From the NCBI GenBank assembly GCA_001801825.1, contig MGYR01000110.1, positions 2,116 through 7,122 of the forward strand: a DNA stretch of 5,007 nt, in the 5' to 3' direction. Positions 1-5,007 of the stretch are shown piece after piece (positions within the stretch are counted from its first letter, which is position 1; every line of letters starts with the position of its first letter). This DNA is from Gammaproteobacteria bacterium RIFCSPLOWO2_02_FULL_56_15 (GTDB lineage: Bacteria > Pseudomonadota > Gammaproteobacteria > Eutrophobiales > Eutrophobiaceae). The notes under the pieces were generated by a model that was not told the DNA's origin, did no database searches, and saw only the letters and a list, made by a program, of their open reading frames with translations. Position numbers and translations under genes: made by a program.

Positions 1-80
1 CTTCAATTTTGGTCCGGCAGGTATACATTTTAAAGGCCGGTTGCGACCATTTCCATGTCTGCTGCATCTAAGTAAACGAT
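1..80 (+). promoter_or_regulatory. AT-rich leader upstream of the sigma-factor operon; promoter likely but not resolved
   Basis: This short stretch precedes the sigma gene and contains its first AT-rich patch, at about 22-34 (TATACATTTTAAA). That patch could contain a -10 element, but no convincing -35 hexamer lies at the right distance, and the left side is cut by the window edge. ECF sigma operons are often autoregulated from a promoter of their own, and no confident ECF-type -35/-10 pair was recognised here. A TAA stop at 69-71, in frame with the sigma gene, rules out an upstream extension of that gene. No other gene end can be identified in these 80 bases. Confidence 0.3.
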
Positions 81-683
81 ATGTCCGGATTCAGTGATCT
101 ACAGGTCGACGAAGATACCCTGGCTGCTGCCCGGGGCGGAGACCCGCGGGCACAGGAGGGCATCTACCGGAGTTTCTCCGGGCCGGTATACAGCCTGGCA
201 TTACGCCTGCTCGGCAAGCGGGTGCAGGCGGAAGAGGTATTGCAGGACACCTTCGTGGAAATATTGAGCAAACTTGGCGAGTACCGGGGCGAGTCCCCGC
301 TGGGTTTCTGGATCCGGCGGATCACCCTCAACAAATGCCTGATGTTTATTCGTTCACCGTGGTATTCGCGGAGCACACCCCTGGACGCGATGGAAGATGG
401 ACTGCCTGCGGATGCGTATTCACCAGACAGGGATTCCAATGCGGATGCCCTGATTAATCAAATGGCGCTGGAGCGCGCCCTGGCGTGCCTTTCCCAAACC
501 AGCCGGATGGTCGTCTGGTTACACGATGTGGAGGGCTACACCCACACGGAGATCGCCGCACACCTTGGCAAGACCAACAGTTTCAGTAAAACCCGGCTGG
601 CCCGGGCGCACAGTCAGCTACAGGCCCTGTTGGATGATCGGAGCATTACGGAACCATGCATGCAACTGTTGAACAATTACTAG
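81..683 (+). CDS. ECF-type (sigma-70 family) RNA polymerase sigma factor
   Basis: This is a 200-residue alternative sigma factor that should direct core RNA polymerase to a dedicated promoter set. The sigma region 2 domain spans about residues 12-95. It includes the core-binding and -10 segment around AEEVLQDTFVEI (50-61) and the EYRGESPLGFWIRRI stretch (67-81) typical of ECF factors. A variable linker (about 96-124) leads to region 4 (about 125-185), with the helix-turn-helix around VEGYTHTEIAAHLGKTNSFSKTRLARAH (split here as 150-163 and 164-177). There is no region 1.1 or 3, and the length is normal for an ECF factor. The recognition-helix turn reads NSFSKTRLARAH rather than the commoner GTVKSRLHRAR form, which suggests a distinct ECF subgroup. 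The ATG at 81 is the only reasonable start because a TAA lies in frame at 69-71. Its ribosome site is weak (TAAG at 69-72). The 3' end overlaps the anti-sigma gene by 28 nt. Family assignment is secure; the regulon is unknown. Confidence 0.95.
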   Translation: MSGFSDLQVDEDTLAAARGGDPRAQEGIYRSFSGPVYSLALRLLGKRVQAEEVLQDTFVEILSKLGEYRGESPLGFWIRRITLNKCLMFIRSPWYSRSTPLDAMEDGLPADAYSPDRDSNADALINQMALERALACLSQTSRMVVWLHDVEGYTHTEIAAHLGKTNSFSKTRLARAHSQLQALLDDRSITEPCMQLLNNY

Positions 684-1354
684 ACCTGCGGGACAGGAAG
701 CCGGTCGCGGCCAACACGCTGCAGCATCTTGAGGTCTGCGCTGCCTGCCGTCGGCAGCTCGATCAACTGAAGGCGTTGCGAAACTCCCTCTGCAATCTGC
801 CGTCGCAGGCGCCCGGGCAGGATCTCTGGCCTTTGATCCAGGCGCGGCTGGAAGCGGAACATGCGGAAAAATCTTCGCCATTTCACCGCTCACGCACCGG
901 GATTGCCATGGCGGCATCGGTTTTGCTGATGGTCAGCCTGGGGTTACTAATGATATTTCACTTCACTCAAGAAACCGTCCTCCGCTCTCCCCCCCCGGCG
1001 GTGGCTGGTACAGAGAGGCCGGCATTCGATGCGGTATCTGTGCCCGCCACCGATCCGGACCCCTTGGCGGATACGGATGCGAGGCTGGCTGAGCTGATGG
1101 ATCATTCCGTCCTGCTGGAGGCCGCCTTGCGTGCGCTGCCGGAGCGGCCCGGCGTGCTGCGCGCCAGCACCGCCGAGACCATCATGGGACTGGAGGATGG
1201 CGTGGCGCTCATCGATTATCAACTGAACCAGGAGGCGCGGCAGCCCGGCGCCTCGAATTCCCGGCTGTTATGGCAGCGGCGGGTGGACCTGCTGAACTCA
1301 CTGGTCAATGTCCGCTATGCCGAGGTCCAGCCGGTGGCTTATACACGTTTCTAA
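656..1354 (+). CDS. Membrane-anchored anti-sigma factor with zinc-finger (ZAS-type) motif
   Basis: The 232-residue product has the layout of an ECF anti-sigma factor. A cytoplasmic N-terminal domain (about 1-80) carries His24, Cys28 and Cys31 in an HLEVCAAC motif, matching the HxxxCxxC zinc-binding signature of the ZAS superfamily. One hydrophobic membrane segment follows (about 83-103, rich in A, V, L, M). The remainder (about 104-232) should be periplasmic: a Pro-rich stretch (111-137), then two largely helical segments (about 140-192 and 200-222). By family knowledge the N-terminal domain binds the sigma factor until a signal causes release. Overlap with the sigma gene by 28 nt strongly suggests co-translation and partnership. 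The ribosome site is not ideal: GGAG at 640-643 lies 12 nt before the ATG. An in-frame run of eight C bases (989-996) sits just after the membrane segment. Overall sequence similarity to RseA was not evident by eye, so function rests on motif, topology and neighbourhood. Confidence 0.85.
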   Translation: MHATVEQLLDLRDRKPVAANTLQHLEVCAACRRQLDQLKALRNSLCNLPSQAPGQDLWPLIQARLEAEHAEKSSPFHRSRTGIAMAASVLLMVSLGLLMIFHFTQETVLRSPPPAVAGTERPAFDAVSVPATDPDPLADTDARLAELMDHSVLLEAALRALPERPGVLRASTAETIMGLEDGVALIDYQLNQEARQPGASNSRLLWQRRVDLLNSLVNVRYAEVQPVAYTRF

Positions 1355-1356
1355 TC

Positions 1357-1361
1357 AGGAG
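1357..1361 (+). promoter_or_regulatory. Ribosome binding site that fixes the start of the PDZ-protein gene
   Basis: AGGAG lies 8 nt before the ATG at 1370 and only 2 nt before an in-frame TTG at 1364. The spacing selects the ATG as the start codon. The site lies in the 15-nt gap after the anti-sigma stop codon (1352-1354). Confidence 0.8.
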
Positions 1362-1369
1362 TCTTGCAT

Positions 1370-2410
1370 ATGAACAGAATGAAACTGGTCCTTTTGTCTC
1401 TCGCGCTTTGTGGCATATGCCCCGTCGCCTGGACGCAGGGCGAAACGCAACAGAAGCCGGAGGCCGCAGCGGAGCAAGAGCAGCCTGGATGGGAGCAGGA
1501 CATGGAAGAACGGTTGGCGCAGGCCCGGGAACGCATGGAGGCCGCCGCCCGCGAAGTAGCGGAGTTGTCGGGAAAGTTGGTGGGGCACGCAGTGGATTTT
1601 GCTGCCTTTCCGCACCTGCAGCAGCGCGCCAGTCTCGGTGTCAATATCTCGCTCGTGGATGATCAGGACAAGGGTGAAGGCCTCCGGATCATGGGTATCA
1701 GCCCGGGCGGTCCGGCGGCTGAGGCCGGGTTGGAGAGCGGTGATGTCCTCACGTCAATCAATGGAAAATCCCTGGCCGGCAGCCGCCCCCGAGAGGCGAT
1801 GGATTCCCTGATCAAAACCCTGGAGACGGTAACCCCCGGAGACAAGGTCCAGGTGGAATACCGTCGCGGCGACAAGACCATGCAGGCGGAGGTCCATACC
1901 GGGTCCCTGATGCCGGGAATGTTTCCGCTGACCGCCGGTGGCGGGAATGTCATCTTCAATGCCGGCCCTCCAGGAGCGGTCGCCGGAACACAGGGCATGC
2001 CGTTTTTCAATCTGCCCCTGTCCCGGCAATGGGGGGATCTGGAGCTGGCCGGGCTTTCCCCGGCCCTGGGTGAATACTTCGGCACCGACACCGGCGTACT
2101 GGTCGTGCGGGCGCCCGCGGACCGGGACCTGAAGCTGGAGGACGGCGATGTCATCCTCTCGATCGGTGGTCGGCATCCCTCCGGACCCGGTCATGCCATG
2201 CGCATCCTGCACTCCTATGCCGGCGGAGAAACACTGGAGATGGAGATCATGCGGAAGAAACGCCAGCAAAAACTGCAGATCACCCTGCCTGAAAGGGAGC
2301 GAGGAGAACGCGGCGGTTTTCCAGGACCGGAAGTGGTGCCGTTGCCCGGTCCCGGCGGTGGTGGGGTGATATTCCGGGGAGAGGCGCGAATGCCTCGTCC
2401 CGGTATTTAG
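1370..2410 (+). CDS. Exported protein with two PDZ domains and no protease domain
   Basis: The 346-residue product begins with a Sec-type signal peptide: NRMK, a hydrophobic core LVLLSLALCGI (6-16), then a likely cleavage near residues 20-25. The two Cys in this segment (14, 17) do not sit in a good lipobox, so a soluble periplasmic protein is favoured over a lipoprotein. A charged, Glu/Ala/Arg-rich helix, probably coiled coil, spans about 40-72. PDZ domain 1 is about 88-176 (LGVNI carboxylate-loop region, ISPGGPAAEAGLESGDVLTSINGK split over 110-133). PDZ domain 2 is about 224-306 (YFGTDTGVLVV, LEDGDVILSIGG). A Gly/Pro-rich tail follows (311-346). PDZ pairs of this type occur in HtrA/DegQ proteases, but no trypsin-like catalytic domain is present. 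The gene follows the anti-sigma gene by 15 nt, so it is probably co-transcribed. A role in sensing misfolded envelope proteins, or as adaptor or protector for the anti-sigma factor, is inference. A short GGGxVIF motif occurs twice, at about 190-197 and 329-335. Confidence 0.85.
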   Translation: MNRMKLVLLSLALCGICPVAWTQGETQQKPEAAAEQEQPGWEQDMEERLAQARERMEAAAREVAELSGKLVGHAVDFAAFPHLQQRASLGVNISLVDDQDKGEGLRIMGISPGGPAAEAGLESGDVLTSINGKSLAGSRPREAMDSLIKTLETVTPGDKVQVEYRRGDKTMQAEVHTGSLMPGMFPLTAGGGNVIFNAGPPGAVAGTQGMPFFNLPLSRQWGDLELAGLSPALGEYFGTDTGVLVVRAPADRDLKLEDGDVILSIGGRHPSGPGHAMRILHSYAGGETLEMEIMRKKRQQKLQITLPERERGERGGFPGPEVVPLPGPGGGGVIFRGEARMPRPGI

Positions 2411-2414
2411 ATCG

Positions 2415-2440
2415 CTGGGGCGGTTCGCGAACTGCCCCAG
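2415..2440. terminator. Strong inverted repeat after the PDZ gene; possible terminator or transcript-end hairpin without U-tract
   Basis: The 26-nt palindrome pairs CTGGGGCGGTT (2415-2425) with AACTGCCCCAG (2430-2440) as an 11-bp stem with a single G-T wobble (2422/2433), closed by a CGCG tetraloop. It starts 5 nt after the PDZ stop codon, where an operon end is expected. It lacks a T-run on either strand, so it is not a canonical intrinsic terminator. It may stabilise the 3' end, assist termination, or be an operator-like site. Confidence 0.5.
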
Positions 2441-2464
2441 CAGGTGGATGCCCCGCGCCTCTGT

Positions 2465-2517
2465 TGTAGGGGCAGGCCTCGTGCCTGCCCTGGGCGACCA
2501 CAAGGGTCGCTCCTACA
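2465..2517. repeat. Intergenic double-hairpin (Y-shaped) palindromic repeat, REP-like
   Basis: The outer arms TGTAGG (2465-2470) and CCTACA (2512-2517) are complementary and enclose two adjacent hairpins. The first is GGCAGGC/GCCTGCC (2471-2477 with 2483-2489, 5-nt loop). The second is GCGACC/GGTCGC (2494-2499 with 2505-2510, loop ACAAG). The element lies between two convergent genes, the usual location of REP/BIME-type repeats, and starts 16 nt beyond the natB-type stop codon. From memory, closely similar sequences recur in intergenic regions of many proteobacterial genomes and produce spurious ORFs. Only one copy is in this window, so repetitiveness is family knowledge, not observed. It may act as a bidirectional transcript end or mRNA stabiliser. 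Confidence 0.7.
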
Positions 2518-2533
2518 GGTTTATAGGTTCAAA

Positions 2534-3712
2534 TCACGTCCCGCTGTAGATGAGTTTGGCCCGGTTGTAGAGGTTGGCGGCGATGAAGGCAAGCACGAGG
2601 CCAAGCGCCAGCGTGCCGGAGATGGAAGCCAGCATCCAGGCGGTGGCTACAGCCTCCCCGCGGATGATCTCGCCGATCAGCAGGTTCTGGGAGAAGAGCG
2701 GTATCCACATCATGGCCTGCTCCGGTTTTACCGGGTTAACCATGAACAGCATGCTGGGGATCACCGGGATCAGGATGACCAGGCCCATGTAGGATTGCGC
2801 CTCCTTGTAACTCTTGGCGAAGGAGGCCAGCAGGGTCAGAAAGGCTGCGGCCAGCAGGGTCACCGGAGCGATGACGATGAGTATCGTCAGCACGGATCGG
2901 GTAGAGAGCTGCAGGTCGATCCCCAGTTGATCGATCGGCAGGAACGGCAGGGTCAGCCGGAAGGACAGGAGGGTCAGCGCCAGTGAAGCGAAGGCAAAGG
3001 CCGTGGTGGCGAGCAGTTTGCCGCACATGATCCGCCAGCGTGGCACCGGATTCAGAAATAGCGGTTCCAGGGAGCGACGTTCCTTCTCCCCTGCCGTGGA
3101 ATCCATGGCCAGATGCAGGCCGCCGGTAAAGGCGGTGAGCATCAGGATATAGGGGAGAAAGATCATCACCATCAGGGCCCGGCTCTTCGGCGTCGACATA
3201 TCCACATCCTTGATCTGGATCGGGCGGGCCAGCTCCGGGCTGACCCCGCGTAATTGTATGCGCAGGCCGCCGATCTGGTTGCTGTAGCCCTGGATCAGGC
3301 CTTTGACGCGATTGATGGTGGTGTTGGTCTCCCTGCGGGAGGGATCGGCGATGATCTGGAGCGGAGCCGGACGGCCCTTCCGCCATTCTTCACCGAAGGA
3401 TTCCGGGATCCGAATGACGAGCTCGAGATCGTTCCGGCGTACGGCGGCCTCCGGGTCGGCGGGCGCGGCCTCCCGGATCAGGCCCTGCTGTTCCAGCCAG
3501 GCCACCAGGTTCGGGGCGTTTTCCACCCCGGCCACGGGGATCCGGAGGGGTTTCTCGGCGCGTTCCTGCTCGATGCTGATCCCGAACCAGGCCAGCCCGA
3601 GGAACAGCAGGGGGAACAGCAGCGGGCCCAGCAACAGGCTGTTGAAGCTCGCCTTGCGATCCCGCAGGCTCTCCAGGACCTCCTTACGGAAGACCACCCC
3701 GATCCGGTTCAT
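2534..3712 (-). CDS. natB: ABC-2 type transporter permease, NatB-like
   Basis: This is a 392-residue inner-membrane permease that should pair with the ATPase encoded just upstream. After a short cytoplasmic N-terminus (NRIGVVFRKEVLESLRDRKA, residues 2-21) comes membrane segment 1 (about 26-46). A large external domain (about 50-178) separates it from a C-terminal bundle of about five more segments (180-200, 232-256, 272-297, 308-325, 355-379). Between the second and third lies GEKERRSLEPLFLNPVPR (208-225), the conserved cytoplasmic motif of ABC-2 exporters. This topology and length fit NatB of the NatAB Na+ extruder family (COG1668 type), but substrates differ among members and none can be assigned here. 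The frame stays open upstream to 3895, but the true start is the ATG at 3712. That ATG forms an ATGA overlap with the ATPase stop and has GAGGG (3722-3726) 9 nt upstream. The extra His/Arg-rich N-terminus would lie inside the ATPase gene. Confidence 0.9.
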   Translation of the reverse strand: MNRIGVVFRKEVLESLRDRKASFNSLLLGPLLFPLLFLGLAWFGISIEQERAEKPLRIPVAGVENAPNLVAWLEQQGLIREAAPADPEAAVRRNDLELVIRIPESFGEEWRKGRPAPLQIIADPSRRETNTTINRVKGLIQGYSNQIGGLRIQLRGVSPELARPIQIKDVDMSTPKSRALMVMIFLPYILMLTAFTGGLHLAMDSTAGEKERRSLEPLFLNPVPRWRIMCGKLLATTAFAFASLALTLLSFRLTLPFLPIDQLGIDLQLSTRSVLTILIVIAPVTLLAAAFLTLLASFAKSYKEAQSYMGLVILIPVIPSMLFMVNPVKPEQAMMWIPLFSQNLLIGEIIRGEAVATAWMLASISGTLALGLVLAFIAANLYNRAKLIYSGT

Positions 3713-4443
3713 GCCAGTAGACCCTCGTCGGTGCCGATGAGATTGACAAAGGCGTCCTCCAGAGAGCGGCAGCCGGTCCGATCCAGCAGCGCTTGCGGTG
3801 TGCCCTCTGCTGCAATGCGGCCTCCGGCGATGATCACGATGCGATCGCAGAGGGCAGCGACTTCCTGCATGATGTGGGTGGAGAGGATGATGCAATGGCC
3901 CTCCCCCCGGAGGGTCAGGATATATTTGCGGAGTTCCCGGGTGCTCATGACATCGAGTCCGTTACTGGGTTCATCCAGCAGCACGGTGCGTGGTTTATGG
4001 ACCATAGCCCGGGCTATCGCCACCTTGACCCGCTGGCCCTGGGAAAATCCCTCGCAGCGCCGGTCCATGAAATCCGCCATGTTCAACAGTATCTCGAATT
4101 GCCCGATGCGTTCCGCGATTCCAGATTCGCTCATCCCGTGCAGTTCGCCGAAATAGCGGATGTTCTCCCGGGCGCTCATGCGGTTGTACAGGCCCCGGTT
4201 GTCGGGCACCACCCCGATGCTGCGCTTGATGGCAAGGGCGTCCCGGACCGGGTCCTTACCGTCGATCCGGATCTCGCCCTGATCCGGCGGCAGGAGTGAA
4301 TACAGCATACGCAGCGTGGTGGTCTTGCCGGCGCCGTTAGGGCCGAGCAGACCGGTGACTTCGCCGTCCCTCGCCTCGAAGGAAATGCCCTGCACGGCTT
4401 TTACCGGTCCGAAGGATTTATGCAGATTGCTGACGTTGATCAT
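3709..4443 (-). CDS. natA: ABC transporter ATP-binding protein, NatA-like
   Basis: This 244-residue nucleotide-binding subunit would power the permease encoded after it. Visible motifs are Walker A GPNGAGKT (34-41), a divergent signature FSQGQ (133-137) in place of LSGGQ, Walker B with D-loop VLLDEPSNGLD (154-164), and the switch His190 in LSTHIM. The usual Q-loop glutamine is replaced in VVPDNRGLYNRMSARENI (78-95). That Asp/Asn form with the GLY-R/L-ARENI context is typical of the NatA group (COG4555 type), so I read it as a family trait and not a defect. The protein is cytoplasmic and probably acts as a dimer with two permease subunits. The stop overlaps the permease start as ATGA, so production of the two should be coupled. 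The ATG at 4443 is 11 nt after the hydrolase stop, with a modest GAGAG ribosome site at 4452-4456 overlapping that stop. Na+ as substrate is possible but unproven. Confidence 0.93.
   Translation of the reverse strand: MINVSNLHKSFGPVKAVQGISFEARDGEVTGLLGPNGAGKTTTLRMLYSLLPPDQGEIRIDGKDPVRDALAIKRSIGVVPDNRGLYNRMSARENIRYFGELHGMSESGIAERIGQFEILLNMADFMDRRCEGFSQGQRVKVAIARAMVHKPRTVLLDEPSNGLDVMSTRELRKYILTLRGEGHCIILSTHIMQEVAALCDRIVIIAGGRIAAEGTPQALLDRTGCRSLEDAFVNLIGTDEGLLA
3722..3726 (-). promoter_or_regulatory. Ribosome binding site of the permease gene, inside the ATPase gene
   Basis: On the - strand this reads GAGGG and lies 9 nt before the ATG at 3712-3710. It sits within the last codons of the ATPase gene. 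It supports the internal start of the permease and re-initiation across the ATGA overlap. Confidence 0.7.
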
Positions 4444-4454
4444 GCCTGTGTCTC

Positions 4455-5007
4455 TCAGGGTTCGGGACCCAGAATGCTGGTAAAGAACGGGGCCGGCGCG
4501 ATCTTGCTCACACAGGAGGTGTCCAGACCCTGCAGCGAGCCCTTATCGATAAAGGCGGCGGCGATGTCCCGCAGGCAGGGATGGGTGCTGACGGAGTGCC
4601 CCTGTCCCGGGGCCACCAGTACCTGGCTGTTAGGAAAATGCGCCGCGGTGGCGGTCGCGTATGCCGGAGGCGTCACCGGGTCACGGGCCCCGGAGAGCAG
4701 CAGCACCGGGACCACCGCCGTGACCGGCGCGTGAAAATCCGGCGGGACCTCCCCGTGTGGCCATGCCTCACAGGAGGCGAGCAGCACCTCATGGAAGGTG
4801 GCGCCAAGCAGGGTGTCCGCGCTGGCGGCGTTCGTCTTCAGGTAGGGAACATCCTCGCTGCAGGTCACGGATAACTCCATCCCTCGGCTGATCTGCTCGC
4901 TCAGGGCGCCGCTGATGAGTATGGCCTGGGTCGCCAGCCTTCCCAGAATGTCGTTGCTGACGGCCTCATGCACCAGCAGTGGCAGCATGGCCTTGGTCTG
5001 GCTGCTG
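4455..5007 (-). CDS. Alpha/beta hydrolase with TAP-like C-terminal domain (partial, 5' end outside window)
   Basis: The visible 183 codons are the C-terminal part; the frame is open to the window edge, so the gene starts beyond 5007. Counting from the first visible Met (4988), the acid residue of the triad is Asp103 in LLLSGARDPVTPP (96-108) and the catalytic His is His131 in APGQGHSVS (126-134). The nucleophile Ser in its GxSxG elbow lies outside the window. The ALSEQISRGMELSVTCSED segment (28-46), the late LDTSCV motif (155-160), and scattered cysteines (43, 73, 138, 159) that could form disulfides match exported hydrolases related to tripeptidyl aminopeptidases and proline iminopeptidases. 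Export is inferred, since any signal peptide is not visible. It is the first of three closely packed genes, 11 nt before the ATPase gene. Substrate is unknown; a peptide or an ester are both possible. Confidence 0.88.
   Translation of the reverse strand, partial: SSQTKAMLPLLVHEAVSNDILGRLATQAILISGALSEQISRGMELSVTCSEDVPYLKTNAASADTLLGATFHEVLLASCEAWPHGEVPPDFHAPVTAVVPVLLLSGARDPVTPPAYATATAAHFPNSQVLVAPGQGHSVSTHPCLRDIAAAFIDKGSLQGLDTSCVSKIAPAPFFTSILGPEP

Noticed and set aside
14..40. CCGG ... CCGG flanking an AT-rich core upstream of the sigma gene as an operator
   Set aside because: The matching arms are only 4 bp and self-complementary, which is expected by chance in GC-rich DNA.
618..1222. Several - strand open frames opposite the anti-sigma gene
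   Set aside because: They show no motif, and the + strand gene has a zinc motif, a membrane segment and overlap with its partner.
1364..1369. TTG start two codons upstream for the PDZ protein
   Set aside because: It is only 2 nt from the AGGAG site; the ATG at 1370 has normal 8-nt spacing.
1754..2503. 249-codon - strand open frame opposite the PDZ gene
   Set aside because: It starts inside the intergenic repeat and runs antisense through a well-supported gene. Its start region (RAGTRPAPT-like) is the typical spurious translation of this repeat.
2444..2986. 180-codon + strand open frame starting in the intergenic region
   Set aside because: It begins at the repeat and then reads antisense through the permease gene. 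Its Gln/Gly/His-rich composition is that of a shadow frame.
3713..3895. 61-codon N-terminal extension of the permease frame
   Set aside because: It lies wholly inside the ATPase gene in another frame, is His/Arg-rich without domain character, and the internal ATG at 3712 has a good ribosome site and an ATGA overlap.
3254..4156. 300-codon + strand open frame across the transporter genes
   Set aside because: It is antisense to two clear ABC transporter genes and its translation is low in recognisable domain features. It is an effect of GC-rich codon use.

Overview
The window comes from a GC-rich bacterial chromosome, most likely a gammaproteobacterium. This rests on three things: the ECF sigma / anti-sigma arrangement, the NatA/NatB-type transporter, and a structured intergenic repeat of a kind often scattered through gammaproteobacterial genomes. 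Genus cannot be read from the sequence. There are no RNA genes, insertion sequences or CRISPR arrays. Six coding regions are supported, and they fill nearly all of the window.

Left half, + strand (81-2410): a compact three-gene operon. It encodes an ECF-type RNA polymerase sigma factor (81-683), a single-pass membrane anti-sigma factor with an HxxxCxxC zinc-finger motif (656-1354, overlapping the sigma gene by 28 nt), and an exported protein with two PDZ domains and no protease domain (1370-2410, 15 nt after the anti-sigma stop). The layout suggests an envelope-sensing switch. The anti-sigma factor would hold the sigma factor at the inner face of the membrane, its periplasmic part would receive a signal, and the PDZ protein would act in the periplasm as sensor, adaptor or client. 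The roles of the first two follow from family knowledge. The role of the PDZ protein is inference.

Middle (2411-2533): a 123-nt convergent intergenic region. It holds a strong 26-nt hairpin five nucleotides after the PDZ stop codon, then a 53-nt element folding into two adjacent hairpins closed by an outer TGTAGG/CCTACA stem. Neither hairpin is followed by a T-run.

Right half, - strand (2534-5007): a second tightly packed operon, read right to left. It encodes an alpha/beta hydrolase with a TAP-like C-terminus (5' end beyond the window), an ABC ATPase of the NatA type, and an ABC-2 permease of the NatB type. The hydrolase and ATPase genes are 11 nt apart and the two transporter genes share an ATGA overlap, so all three are probably co-transcribed and translationally coupled. 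The transporter probably exports a substrate that cannot be named from sequence. Nothing in the window directly links the two operons beyond their convergent placement.
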